From positions 992,001 through 1,056,000 of the forward strand of contig CAVUZJ010000009.1 of assembly GCA_963745975.1 (NCBI GenBank): 64,000 nucleotides of DNA. The letters are read 5' to 3'. This stretch comes from JAKAWQ01 sp963745975. GTDB lineage: Bacteria > Pseudomonadota > Alphaproteobacteria > Acetobacterales > Acetobacteraceae. The position numbers were made by a program, and so were the translations under genes. Below, one piece after another: positions 27,049 to 35,911 of this stretch (positions are counted from its first letter, which is position 1; every line of letters begins with the position of its first letter). The notes beneath the pieces were generated by a model that did no database searches, had not been told where the DNA came from, and was given only the letters and a program-made list of their open reading frames with translations.

Positions 27049-27549
27049 ATGCCATCCGCCGAAACCGAAGCCGACGTGCTGAGCCGCAGTCTCGTTGCAT
27101 TGGCGCCGCTGTACGGCGCGCGGGGGTTGGCCGCGTTGCGTGCCGCGCTCCGCGCGTTGCTCGAGGTCGAGCAGCCGGCACCGGCGGCCAGGCTCGCCGT
27201 ACGGGCCGCGCCGGCCCGCCGGGCGTCGCAGCGCGCCAGCGCGGCGACGCCCTCGCCGGCCGGATGGCCGGCGCTCCGACAACAGATCGCCGCCGCAGCA
27301 CGAGAGTGTGGCGTGAGCCGCGCCAAGCTCGCCAAGGTGGCCGGGACCAGCGCCGGCACGATGAAAAACCTCCTCGCGCCGAGCGGAGACCGCAACCCGC
27401 CGAGCGCAGCGATCCGGCGAAAGCTGGAACGGTGGTGCGCCGCGGCACTGCTGGCGGCGACATCACCAGCGGCGCCGGAGGTCGCCGCGCCGCCCTTTCG
27501 CTCTCCCGCCAGAAACGGAGGCGACGCCGACGCCGCAGCCGGACGTTGA
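27049..27549 (+). CDS. Small helix-turn-helix protein
   Basis: 166 residues starting MPSAETEADVLSRSLVAL. A GCGAGGTG stretch lies about five bases before the ATG at 27049. An N-terminal helical segment is followed by an Ala/Arg-rich linker and then a helix-turn-helix-like region near residues 75-115: LRQQIAAAARECGVSRAKLA, then KVAGTSAGTMKNLLAP. The C-terminus is low-complexity. Probably a DNA-binding regulator of the element. It is divergent from the truncated module copy at 26581 and convergent with the gene at 27753. The family is unknown to me. Confidence 0.5.
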   Translation: MPSAETEADVLSRSLVALAPLYGARGLAALRAALRALLEVEQPAPAARLAVRAAPARRASQRASAATPSPAGWPALRQQIAAAARECGVSRAKLAKVAGTSAGTMKNLLAPSGDRNPPSAAIRRKLERWCAAALLAATSPAAPEVAAPPFRSPARNGGDADAAAGR

Positions 27550-27752
27550 AGACAACGCGGTCAAATCTGAGCGCATCCCCGTCCGCATGTGTGCCTTCGA
27601 GATCGGCGTACGTGGTGAGCGCGGCCATCTCCGATGCGAAGCGCCGGCGACGGTTGGACCGTGGTGCGCTGAACATGCAGCGATCCGCCAGCGAGCCGCG
27701 AAGCTGACCAACGGCCGGCTCACTCACCCTTACAGCTGACGGCCGAGCCGAT

Positions 27753-28739
27753 TTAGGCGGCTTGGGCGAGATCCGCTGCCGGCTGTTCGCGCTCCTCACT
27801 GCCGAGCTCGGGGATCTTCGGACCGCCGAGCTGAAGGATCGCCCGATGCTTGACCAACAGGCGCAAGGTGAACTCTTCCACGGCCGCGGCCGGCACCGCA
27901 ACGGTCCGGCCCGGCAGCATCATGCGACGGGTGCCGTTCGGCAGCGGCAGCAGCACCGTCTCGGGCATCAGATTGCGCAGCAGCAGCGTAGCGCCGGGGC
28001 TCGATAGATCCGTATCATCCTGCCGGCCGCGCTGGCCGGGAGCCATGCTGAGCGCCTCGATCACCCACTCCGCAATCGCGCCGGCGTCGCGGCTCCGGCG
28101 CAGCTCGGCAGCCGCGATCAGCAGATGGCGTGCTGCCTCATAACGACGGTCCCAGCGCCGATTGCCACGCACCTTGCCGGGCGCTGCGGCCTCATCCGGC
28201 GGCGGCGCGGAGAGGAACCGGCCGAGACCGAAGCGCAACGGCAGCGCGATTCTGCCGTCGAGTAGCGCAAACAGGAAATCCGGCTTCAGGCCCTGCGCGG
28301 CGACAATCTCTGCGAGCAGCGTGTAGGCGGCTTTGGCGCCGATCTTGAGGGGTTGCAGGCGCAGCCTGCGCAGGTGGGGACTTGTCGATAGCTCGGCCGT
28401 CAGGGCGGGCGGGGGCCGGGCCCCTGCCCGCCCGCTGCCACCCGCCATGGCGCGCGCCTCGGCGGCGGCGAGCTCGGGGGGCAGCACCAGCTGGAGGAGC
28501 AAGGCCTGGCGCTTGCCCTCATGGCAGGCAAGCCCGAGCGCCGGCCCGCTGACCTGGCGAATGACGCCATAGGCGACGAGGCTGCGAATCAGCGGGAGTC
28601 GTGCCGCCGACGACGGCAAGGAAGCCGTCGCGCCGGGCAAGAGGATTCGTCGGTTGCTGTCCGGCAGCGGCAGTGCCACCGACCGGTCGGCGAGGGCGTT
28701 GCGGACGATGAGTGTTTGGTCTGCCGGCACGGGGCTCAC
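27753..28739 (-). CDS. Unknown protein with two copies of an LPLP-LPG module
   Basis: 328 residues from a GTG at 28739 whose GTGA overlaps the stop codon of the upstream gene. The N-terminal module has IVRNALADRSVALPLPDSNR followed by RILLPGATASLP; the C-terminal module has LLRNLMPETVLLPLPNGTRR followed by MMLPGRTVAVP. Between them lie a helical region (RRYEAARHLLIAAAELRRS) and a Gly/Ala/Pro-rich linker. The modules look like small beta domains. No signal peptide or membrane segment. I do not recognise the family; its place in a phage-containing island, next to the att site, suggests a phage or island protein. An ATG at 28805 would overlap the upstream gene by 70 bp and is less likely. Confidence 0.55.
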   Translation of the reverse strand: MSPVPADQTLIVRNALADRSVALPLPDSNRRILLPGATASLPSSAARLPLIRSLVAYGVIRQVSGPALGLACHEGKRQALLLQLVLPPELAAAEARAMAGGSGRAGARPPPALTAELSTSPHLRRLRLQPLKIGAKAAYTLLAEIVAAQGLKPDFLFALLDGRIALPLRFGLGRFLSAPPPDEAAAPGKVRGNRRWDRRYEAARHLLIAAAELRRSRDAGAIAEWVIEALSMAPGQRGRQDDTDLSSPGATLLLRNLMPETVLLPLPNGTRRMMLPGRTVAVPAAAVEEFTLRLLVKHRAILQLGGPKIPELGSEEREQPAADLAQAA

Positions 28740-29338
28740 CAGCTTCGCGGCTGAATGCGTGGGCGCTCCCGTGGTGGCTCCGGCACCGGTTCGCCGCGAA
28801 ACCAAGCGGCGAGAGCGGCGAGCGCCTCGACCACGCGATCGACGCCCGTCTTGTCGGAAACCCCGAGGGCGCGGCCGACTTTCGACCAGGAGACATCCTC
28901 AAGCACGGAAAGGCGCAGCAGCACCATCCGCCCGGCGCCAAGGGCGGTGGCGCAGGCGCGGAGATGGCTGGCGGCGTCGAGGCGCGAGAAGGGCACGTTG
29001 CCGCCGGCGCCGAGGCTGCAATCGACGCGCACGGTCCAGTCATGGCCGTGGACCGGGGCGATGGCTTCGGTCCAGGCGCGCCAGATCAGCGCCGCCTCGA
29101 GCTGCTCGCGATCGATCCGGCCGGCCTCATGCAGCCCGAGCAGGCGACCGGTGACGCGCCAGCCGGGATGGAAGGCGCGAGCGGAGATCTCCGGGGCGGC
29201 AACGTCATGGTGCCGGCGATACTCGGGCGAGGGGGCGTTGGAAGGCGGGACGGCCGGCAAGGAAGCGGCGGCGGGACTGCCGATGGCCGATCCGTTAGGC
29301 GTGGCGAAGAAGCGGCTGACCGGGCCGGGACGCGGCAT
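28736..29338 (-). CDS. Protein with sigma-region-4-like HTH
   Basis: 200 residues from the ATG at 29338. The first 45 residues are low-complexity. The C-terminal third has a helix-turn-helix resembling sigma factor region 4: MVLLRLSVLEDVSWSKVGRA, then LGVSDKTGVDRVVEALAAL, roughly residues 138-180. The middle (EQLEAALIWRAWTEAI, DWTVRVDCSLGAGG) is unassigned. The gene is coupled to the next one (27753-28739) by a GTGA overlap. It resembles small regulators in alphaproteobacterial phages, but I cannot name a family. The open frame reaches back to 29575 but the extra part is Cys- and Arg-rich and non-coding in appearance. Confidence 0.5.
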   Translation of the reverse strand: MPRPGPVSRFFATPNGSAIGSPAAASLPAVPPSNAPSPEYRRHHDVAAPEISARAFHPGWRVTGRLLGLHEAGRIDREQLEAALIWRAWTEAIAPVHGHDWTVRVDCSLGAGGNVPFSRLDAASHLRACATALGAGRMVLLRLSVLEDVSWSKVGRALGVSDKTGVDRVVEALAALAAWFRGEPVPEPPRERPRIQPRSW

Positions 29339-29611
29339 GGCACCTCGCCGGGCAGGAGAAGGGCGGGCGAAGCTGCAACGGCGGGCTCGGAGTTGGAAGC
29401 GGGAACCGCGGCAGGCGGGAAAAGCAATGGACGCAGGATTCGCGCCAAGGTCAAAAATTGCTGCGGTCAGGGCTTTCGTTGCGCTACCGCACTGGCAACA
29501 GAACTGGCAACAGCAGATAAAACCTCCGATGCTAGAGGCGACCCTATAAAACGCTAAGTCTTTGAAATATCCCATCCCAAAAAAGATAAAACCTCAGAAA
29601 ACTGCATTTTC

Positions 29612-29660
29612 CCGGTTTTGTAAACCGAAGGCCGGGGGTTCGAGTCCCTCACCCGGCACC
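29612..29660 (+). other. tRNA-Thr(TGT) 3' fragment, probable att site at the island's right end
   Basis: The stretch reads as the 3' half of a tRNA: anticodon arm CCGGT-TTTGTAA-ACCG with anticodon TGT, variable region, T arm GGGGG-TTCGAGT-CCCTC, the acceptor strand ACCCGGC, discriminator A and CC. The matching 5' half (acceptor GCCGGGT, D arm) is not present; an AT-rich non-coding stretch (29510-29605) stands in its place. Such fragments mark the distal end of elements integrated into tRNA genes. The orientation places the element on the left and the original chromosome on the right. Confidence 0.75.
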
Positions 29661-29725
29661 GGCCCCCGATCACGATCACGATCACGAGACCGCGCGCGCG
29701 CTTTGTGCGGTGCAGCAAGAAAACG

Positions 29726-30601
29726 TCAGCGCTGCATGCCCCAGCGACGGACCGTGCGCTCCTCGATTGCGCGGAAGATCACCGATTCGACGAGGAGCCC
29801 GATCAGGATGACCGCGAGGAGGCCGGCGAAGACCCGCGCCGTCTCGAGCTCCTCCCGCGCCTGGAAGATGTACCATCCGAGCCCGCCCGAGCGCGAGGAG
29901 ACGCCGAAGACGAGCTCGGCCGCGATCAGCGTCCGCCAGGCGAAGGCCCAGCCGATCTTGAGCCCCGCCAGGATCGGCGCCGCGGCGGCGGGCATCAGGA
30001 TCAAGACCACGTAGCGCGGGCCGGAGAGCCCGAAATTGCGCCCGCTCATCCGCAGCGTCTCGGGCACGGCGCGGAACCCCGCGCTGGTGTTCAAGACGAC
30101 CGCCCAAAGCACGCCGTGGATGAGGACGAAGACGAGCGAGGGCGTTCCGAGGCCGAACCAGATCAGCGCCAGCGGCAGGAGCGCGATCGCCGGGAGCGGG
30201 TTGAACATCGCCGTCAGCACCGAAAGGATGTCGTTGCCGATGCGGGTTGCGACCGCGAGCGTGGTGAGGATGGCGGCGAGCGCGATGCCGGCGGCATAGC
30301 CGATCAGAAGGACGCGGAGCGAGGTCAGGACGCGATCGCTGAGCGCGCCCGAGAGCATGTCGGCCACGAACACGCGCACGGTTTCGGTGAAGCTCGGGAA
30401 GAGCAGCGAATTGTCGAGCCAGACGGCATAGATCTGCCAAAGCAGTGCGAGGCCCACGAGCACCACCGCGCGGCGGAGTGCGGTGTTGGAGGCGATGCGT
30501 TCGAGGAGCGAAAGCGGTGCCTCGACCGCTGCGATCGTCCCGATGTCCTTCGGCACGAGCTCGAACTCCGGCCGGCTCGCGACGGCGGAAGGATCAGGCA
30601 T
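29726..30601 (-). CDS. ABC transporter permease, sulfonate/nitrate type
   Basis: About 291 residues with six or so membrane helices (for example VVLVGLALLWQIYAVWL, VLLIGYAAGIALAAILTTLA, LAVILIGLLVESVIF) and the BPD-type cytoplasmic loop around GLKIGWAFAWRTLIAAE. It belongs to the TauC/SsuC/NrtB-like family of inner-membrane permeases. The ATG at 30601 overlaps the end of the ATPase gene by eight bases; an ATG at 30622 is the alternative. It is the last gene of a three-gene operon and ends 65 bp from the tRNA fragment, so it is the first chromosomal gene right of the island. Confidence 0.9.
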   Translation of the reverse strand: MPDPSAVASRPEFELVPKDIGTIAAVEAPLSLLERIASNTALRRAVVLVGLALLWQIYAVWLDNSLLFPSFTETVRVFVADMLSGALSDRVLTSLRVLLIGYAAGIALAAILTTLAVATRIGNDILSVLTAMFNPLPAIALLPLALIWFGLGTPSLVFVLIHGVLWAVVLNTSAGFRAVPETLRMSGRNFGLSGPRYVVLILMPAAAAPILAGLKIGWAFAWRTLIAAELVFGVSSRSGGLGWYIFQAREELETARVFAGLLAVILIGLLVESVIFRAIEERTVRRWGMQR

Positions 30602-31388
30602 CGGCCGGCTCGTGCTCGGCAAGCTGCGCCGCGGGGCCGAAGAGGAGGTCGTGGATGCGCCGCGTGAGCGCTCCGAACGCGGGATCGGACGCGTCCCGCC
30701 CGTCGAGATGCGCGGCGTTCAGCTCCGCCCGCACCTGGCCCGGATGGGCGGAGAGCAGCAGGATGCGCGAGCCGAGCAGGGCGGCCTCCTCGATCGAGTG
30801 GGTGACGAAGAGCATCGTGAAGTTCAGCATCTTCCAGAGCTCGTAGAGCTCCTGCTGCATGTGCCGGCGCGTCAGCGCATCGAGTGCGGCGAATGGCTCG
30901 TCCATCAGAAGGATCTCTGGTTCCATCGCCAAAGCGCGCGCGATCGCCACGCGCATCTTCATCCCGCCCGAAAGCATGTGCGGATAGACGCCGGAGAAAT
31001 CCGCGAGATGGACCTTCTCGAGCGCCGCCATCGCCCGCTCGCGGACCTCGCGCGCGGGAAAGGAGCGCGCGACGCGCATCGGAAACATCACGTTGCCGAG
31101 CACCGTCCTCCAGGGCATGAGCTGCTCGAACTCCTGGAACACCATCATCCGGTCCGGCCCGGGGCCGGCGATCGGGCGGCCGGCGAGCGTGATGCTGCCC
31201 TCGACCGGCGCGAGGAAGCCGCCGATCGCCTTGAGCAGCGTCGTCTTGCCGCACCCCGAGGGGCCGAGGATGATGAAGCGATCGCCCTGATGCACGGCGA
31301 GATCGACGCGATAGGTCGCCGTCACCAGATGCTGCGCGGTCTTGTACTGCAGCGTGACGCCCCGCGCCTCGAGCAAGGGCGCGCTCAT
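30594..31388 (-). CDS. ABC transporter ATPase, sulfonate/nitrate type
   Basis: 264 residues. Walker A GPSGCGKTT, signature LSGGMKMRVAIARAL, Walker B ILLMDEPFAALD and the switch histidine in FVTHSIEEA are all present. It powers the TauABC/SsuABC-like importer formed with the neighbouring permease and binding protein. It starts 16 bp after the binding-protein gene stop. Confidence 0.93.
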   Translation of the reverse strand: MSAPLLEARGVTLQYKTAQHLVTATYRVDLAVHQGDRFIILGPSGCGKTTLLKAIGGFLAPVEGSITLAGRPIAGPGPDRMMVFQEFEQLMPWRTVLGNVMFPMRVARSFPAREVRERAMAALEKVHLADFSGVYPHMLSGGMKMRVAIARALAMEPEILLMDEPFAALDALTRRHMQQELYELWKMLNFTMLFVTHSIEEAALLGSRILLLSAHPGQVRAELNAAHLDGRDASDPAFGALTRRIHDLLFGPAAQLAEHEPADA

Positions 31389-31404
31389 GAGACCGTCCGC
31401 GACC

Positions 31405-32412
31405 TCAGCTTCCCGGCCGATCGCCGATCGCGGGAAAGAACAGATCCTTCCAGCTCGCCGGCGCCGCCGGGATCATGCCGATCTTCGCCATGAACGCGGC
31501 ATACTGCATCGTCCGCTCGGGAGAAACGGTCCAGCGTACCTCCGGATTCTTGATCATGGAAACGATCTCGGTCTCCGGGAGCGAAGTGCGCGTGCTCGCC
31601 ATGTAGATTTTCGCGGCCTCGTCCGGATGATCGATGATCAGGCGGTCGGCCTCCTCGAGGGCGGCGAGGAAGATCGGCACCAGCTTCGGGTTCCTCTGCA
31701 CGAAGCGGCCGGTCGTCCAGACGACGTTGAAGGTCGCCGGGCCGCCGAGGACGTCGTAGCTGTCGAGCACGCGGTGCACGCCGGGCTGCGCCAGCTCCTG
31801 GAACATGTAGGGCGGCGAGGTGAAGTGCGCCGTGATCCCGGCCTTGCGGGCGAGCAGCGCCGCCATGCCGTCGGGGTGCGACATCGAGACCATGAGGGGA
31901 TTGAGCTTCTTCGCCTCCGCCGGGCCGAACGCCTGGGCGGCGGCCATCATCAGCGTGATCGCCTGGATCGAGACCCCGGCCGCCGGCATCGCGATCCGGT
32001 CGTTGCTTGTGAAGTCCTTGATCGAATGGACGTTGGCATCGATTGTGTTGAGATAGAGCGGCATCGAATTGAGCGCCGAGATGCCGCGGACGTGCAGATT
32101 GTCGCGCGTGCGCGACCAGAGCAGCACCATCGGCGCGACGCCGCCCGCGGCGATGTCGAGCTGACCGGCGATCAACGCCTCGTTCATCGCCGCACCATCG
32201 GTGAATTGCAGCCAGCGCGTCTTGATATCCAGCCCCTGGGCGGCACCGAGCCGCTCGAGGATGTGCTGCGTCTCAATGATGGTGAGCGGGAGATAGGAGA
32301 TGCCGTATTCGGCGGCGATCCGGATCGTCTCCGCGCGCGCCGGCCGCACCCCGCCGCAGGCGATCAGCAATGCCGCGAAGCCCACGAGCCAGCCGCGTAT
32401 CGTTCGCTTCAT
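31405..32412 (-). CDS. ABC transporter substrate-binding protein, TauA/SsuA-like
   Basis: 335 residues from the ATG at 32412 (MKRTIRGWLVGFAALLIACG), which gives a secretion signal; cleavage probably follows VRPARA. The mature part starts ETIRIAAEYGISYLPLTII and has the NMT1/TauA pattern with AGQLDIAAGGVAPMVLLW. Periplasmic binding protein for a small anion or aromatic compound; the substrate cannot be told from sequence. First gene of the operon with the ATPase and permease. A cysteine near the signal end (IACGG) could allow lipoprotein processing instead. Confidence 0.88.
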   Translation of the reverse strand: MKRTIRGWLVGFAALLIACGGVRPARAETIRIAAEYGISYLPLTIIETQHILERLGAAQGLDIKTRWLQFTDGAAMNEALIAGQLDIAAGGVAPMVLLWSRTRDNLHVRGISALNSMPLYLNTIDANVHSIKDFTSNDRIAMPAAGVSIQAITLMMAAAQAFGPAEAKKLNPLMVSMSHPDGMAALLARKAGITAHFTSPPYMFQELAQPGVHRVLDSYDVLGGPATFNVVWTTGRFVQRNPKLVPIFLAALEEADRLIIDHPDEAAKIYMASTRTSLPETEIVSMIKNPEVRWTVSPERTMQYAAFMAKIGMIPAAPASWKDLFFPAIGDRPGS

Positions 32413-32580
32413 TTCTCGAGGCCCTCCCGACCGCATGCGTGCGGTTTGTCATGGCAAGCTGCCGCCGGCCGGAGCGACGGTCAAGGAACGCCTCCAGGGC
32501 CATCTTCGCGGGAATTGTCTGTTGCCGGAACGGCGGCTAGCCGCCAGGATCGGCCGGCCTCGCTTCGCAAAGGACCAGGC

Positions 32581-32856
32581 ATGCCGAGAAGATCCGCGCC
32601 GCACGACGCGCCGCCGCCCTCGCCGCCGCCCCTGGGCGCCCCCGACATCGAGCCCCTGCTCCGCGAGCTCACCGGCCGCGTGCTCGACGCCCTCAACCGG
32701 AACACCGCCGCCATCCTTGCCTCCGGCCTCATGGCCGCGCGCGGGCGCCCGCATACGCCCGAGGAGGCGGTCCGCCTCCATCAGGAGATGATCGCCACCC
32801 TCTGGCCGCGCGGGCCCGCGGCCCCGAAGCCGGCCGAGCGGGAGGAAGCTGCCTGA
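32581..32856 (+). CDS. Small conserved-looking hypothetical protein upstream of uvrB
   Basis: 91 residues: proline-rich start, then a helical segment EPLLRELTGRVLDALNRNTA, then EEAVRLHQEMIATLWPRG. AAAGGACC precedes the ATG at 32581 by about six bases. It is followed by uvrB after 66 bp on the same strand. Function unknown; the helices suggest a small oligomeric protein. Confidence 0.6.
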   Translation: MPRRSAPHDAPPPSPPPLGAPDIEPLLRELTGRVLDALNRNTAAILASGLMAARGRPHTPEEAVRLHQEMIATLWPRGPAAPKPAEREEAA

Positions 32857-32922
32857 CCGCCTGACGGCTCGACAGGCGGCGGGGCCTTCCCCATCTTCCT
32901 TGCCTCCGGTCCGGAGTCACCG

Positions 32923-35127
32923 ATGTCCGAGACGCTCGCCCGCCCCCCGCGCGTTCTGTTCATGCCCCAGAAGCTCGCCGCCCGCCCCGCGGAGCGGCGC
33001 TTCTCCGTCGTCTCGTCCTATGAGCCGAACGGCGACCAGCCCTCCGCCATCCGCGACCTCGTCAAGGGACTCGGCGCCGGCGAGCGCGACCAGGTCCTGC
33101 TCGGCGTCACCGGCTCGGGCAAGACATTCACGATGGCGAAGGTGATCGAGCAAGTGCAGCGCCCGACGCTGATCCTGGCACCCAACAAGACGCTGGCCGC
33201 CCAGCTCTACGGCGAGATGAAATCGTTCTTCCCGGAGAACGCGGTCGAGTATTTCGTGAGCTACTACGACTATTACCAGCCGGAGGCGTACGTTCCGCGC
33301 ACCGACACCTATATCGAGAAGGACGCGCAGATCAACGAGCAGATCGACCGCATGCGCCACGCCGCGACGCAGGCGCTGCTCGAACGCAACGACGTCGTCA
33401 TCGTCGCCTCGGTCTCGTGCATCTACGGCATCGGCTCGGTCGAGACCTACCAGCGCATGGTGGTCAGGCTCAAGCTCGGCGGACGGATCGAGCGCGAGCG
33501 CCTGGCCCGCGCGCTCGTCGAGCTGCAATACCGCCGCAACGACCAGGCCTTCCAGCGCGGGACGTTTCGTCTCCGCGGCGAAACGATCGACATCTTCCCG
33601 AGCCACTACGAGGATCGCGCCTGGCGCGTCATCCTCTTCGGCGACGAGATCGAGGAGATCGCGGAGTTCGACCCGCTGACCGGCGAGCGCACCGCGAAGC
33701 TCGAGGAGATCACGGTTTACGCCAACAGCCACTACGTCACGCCGCGGCCGACGCTCACCCAGGCGATCGCCGAGATCAAGATCGAGCTGAAGGAGCGGCT
33801 GGGCGAGCTTGCCGCGCAAGGCAAGCCGCTCGAGGTCGAACGGCTCGCCCAGCGCACCCAGTACGATCTCGAAATGCTCGAGATCACCGGTTCGTGCAAG
33901 GGAATCGAGAACTATTCCCGCTACCTCACCGGTCGCCGGCCGGGCGATCCGCCGCCCACGCTCTTCGAATACCTGCCCGAGAACGCGCTGCTCATCGTCG
34001 ATGAGAGCCACGTGACCGTGCCGCAGCTCGGGGGGATGTATCGCGGCGACTTCAACCGCAAGTCCGTCCTCGCCGAGTTCGGCTTCCGCCTGCCCTCCTG
34101 CGTCGACAACCGGCCGCTCCAGTTCGAGGAGTGGGAGCGCTTCCGCCCGCCGAGCCTCTTCGTCTCCGCAACCCCCGGCCCGTGGGAGCTCGATCGCACG
34201 GGCGGCAGCTTCGCCGAGCAGGTGATCCGGCCGACCGGCCTGATCGATCCTGTGGTGGAGATCCGCCCCGTCGAGCGGCAGGTGGACGATCTTCTCGCCG
34301 AGTGCCGCGCAGCCGCGCTCGCCGCCAACCGCGTGCTGGTGACGACGCTCACCAAGCGGATGGCCGAGGAATTGACCGAATATCTCAACGAGAACGGCGT
34401 GCGTGTCCGCTATCTTCATTCCGATATCGACACGCTCGAGCGCGTCGAGATCATCCGCGACCTCCGGCTCGGCGTGTTCGACGTGCTGGTCGGGATCAAT
34501 CTCCTGCGCGAGGGCCTCGATATTCCGGAATGCGCGCTGGTCGCGATCCTGGACGCCGACAAGGAAGGCTTCCTCCGCTCGACGACGAGCCTGATCCAGA
34601 CGATCGGGCGCGCGGCGCGCAACGTGGACGGGCGGGTGATCCTCTACGCCGACCACGAGACGGAGAGCATCAAGCGCGCGCTCGCCGAGACGAACCGGCG
34701 GCGGACCAAGCAGCGGGAATGGAACGAGGCGCACGGCATCACGCCGCAATCGGTGAAGAAGGGGATCGGCAAGGCGCTCCAGAGCGTCTTCGAGCAGGAT
34801 TACGTGACGGTGGCGCCCGAGATCGACACCGAAGCGGACGCGCTGATCGGCAAGGACCTCAAGACGGTGATCGCCGATCTCGAGACGAGGATGCGGCACG
34901 CGGCCGCCGACCTCGCCTTCGAGGAGGCGGCGCGGCTGCGTGACGAGATCCGCCGGCTCGAGGCGCAGGATCTCGGGCTCGCCGCGCCCCCTCCCACAGC
35001 CGCGCGGCCCCGGCAAGGCCCGCCGCGGCCCTTCGGGCCCGGCGGCGGCGGCGCCGAGCCGCGCCATGGACGGCGCCCTAATCAGCGCCCCGGGCAGCAC
35101 GGCGGGCGCGCTCGCCGCGGCCCCTGA
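32923..35127 (+). CDS. uvrB: Excinuclease ABC subunit B
   Basis: 734 residues, full-length UvrB. Walker A GVTGSGKTFTMA near residue 60, the beta-hairpin region YYDYYQPEAYVPRTDTYIEK, helicase motifs with LLIVDESHVTVPQLGGM and LIQTIGRAARN, and a C-terminal UVR motif (DLAFEEAARLRDEIRRLEAQ). It loads onto damaged DNA with UvrA and recruits UvrC for nucleotide excision repair. GGAG precedes the ATG. The last 40 residues are a proline/glycine-rich tail that overlaps the start of the next gene by 62 bp. Confidence 0.98.
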   Translation: MSETLARPPRVLFMPQKLAARPAERRFSVVSSYEPNGDQPSAIRDLVKGLGAGERDQVLLGVTGSGKTFTMAKVIEQVQRPTLILAPNKTLAAQLYGEMKSFFPENAVEYFVSYYDYYQPEAYVPRTDTYIEKDAQINEQIDRMRHAATQALLERNDVVIVASVSCIYGIGSVETYQRMVVRLKLGGRIERERLARALVELQYRRNDQAFQRGTFRLRGETIDIFPSHYEDRAWRVILFGDEIEEIAEFDPLTGERTAKLEEITVYANSHYVTPRPTLTQAIAEIKIELKERLGELAAQGKPLEVERLAQRTQYDLEMLEITGSCKGIENYSRYLTGRRPGDPPPTLFEYLPENALLIVDESHVTVPQLGGMYRGDFNRKSVLAEFGFRLPSCVDNRPLQFEEWERFRPPSLFVSATPGPWELDRTGGSFAEQVIRPTGLIDPVVEIRPVERQVDDLLAECRAAALAANRVLVTTLTKRMAEELTEYLNENGVRVRYLHSDIDTLERVEIIRDLRLGVFDVLVGINLLREGLDIPECALVAILDADKEGFLRSTTSLIQTIGRAARNVDGRVILYADHETESIKRALAETNRRRTKQREWNEAHGITPQSVKKGIGKALQSVFEQDYVTVAPEIDTEADALIGKDLKTVIADLETRMRHAAADLAFEEAARLRDEIRRLEAQDLGLAAPPPTAARPRQGPPRPFGPGGGGAEPRHGRRPNQRPGQHGGRARRGP

Positions 35128-35911
35128 GCCAACCCGGGTGGAGCTGCCCTTTTCCGAGCGCCTGCCGCGCGCAGCGCTGGTCACCGGCGGGGCACGGCGC
35201 GTCGGCCGGGCGATTTCGCTGGCACTCGCCGCCGCCGGCTTCGACGTCGCGATCCAGGTCCACGCCAGCCGCGCCGAGGCCGAAACCCTCGCCGGCGAGA
35301 TCGCGGCTCTCGGCCGCCGCGCGCTCATCCTCGAGGCCGACCTCGGCCGGGAGGAGGACGTCCACGCGCTCTTCCCGGCCGCCGCGCCGCTCGGACCCCT
35401 CGGCCTCCTCGTCAACAACGCGAGCACCTTCGAGCGCGACGAATGGGAAAGCGCCACGCGCGCCTCCTGGGACCGCCATATGGAGCCCAACCTGCGCGCC
35501 CCCTTCGTGCTCACGCAGCACTTCGCCCGCGCGCTGCCGCCTAACGCCGAGGGCGTGGTGATCAATCTGCTGGACGAGCGCGTCTGGGCGCTCACCCCGC
35601 ACTTCGTCTCCTATACGCTCTCCAAGGCCGGGCTCTGGACGCTGACGCGCACGCTGGCACTGGCGCTCGCCCCGCGCATTCGCGTCGCCGCGATCGGCCC
35701 GGGCCCGACGCTGCCGAGCGCGCGCCAAACCGCGGCGCAATTTGCGCGCCAGATGGAGGAGGTGCCGCTCAAGCACGGCCCGACGCCGGACGAAATCGCG
35801 CGCGCCGTGCTGATGATCCTGGCACTGCCCTCCTTCACCGGCCAGATGATGGCGCTCGACGGCGGCCAGCACCTGCGCTGGACGCGCGCCGGCGCGGCCA
35901 TCGACGAATGA
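35066..35911 (+). CDS. SDR-family oxidoreductase, pteridine reductase-like
   Basis: 281 residues. Rossmann motif TGGARRVGRAISLALAAAGF (TGxxxRxG), NNAS at LLVNNASTFERDEW, and the active-site YTLSKAGLW (Y-x3-K). The TGGARRVG form and the position in front of folB suggest a dihydropteridine/dihydrofolate reductase-like role (FolM-type), inferred. The ATG at 35066 lies within the end of uvrB; a later start near PFSERLPRAALVTGG is possible because the first 30 residues are low-complexity. Its stop overlaps the folB start by ATGA. Confidence 0.85.
   Translation: MDGALISAPGSTAGALAAAPEPTRVELPFSERLPRAALVTGGARRVGRAISLALAAAGFDVAIQVHASRAEAETLAGEIAALGRRALILEADLGREEDVHALFPAAAPLGPLGLLVNNASTFERDEWESATRASWDRHMEPNLRAPFVLTQHFARALPPNAEGVVINLLDERVWALTPHFVSYTLSKAGLWTLTRTLALALAPRIRVAAIGPGPTLPSARQTAAQFARQMEEVPLKHGPTPDEIARAVLMILALPSFTGQMMALDGGQHLRWTRAGAAIDE

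Noticed and set aside
29560..29665. A complete tRNA gene
   Set aside because: Only the anticodon arm to acceptor end is present; no D arm or 5' acceptor strand can be found upstream.
32917..35595. 892-codon minus-strand frame opposite uvrB and the SDR gene
   Set aside because: Shadow of uvrB and the SDR gene, whose products are unmistakable.
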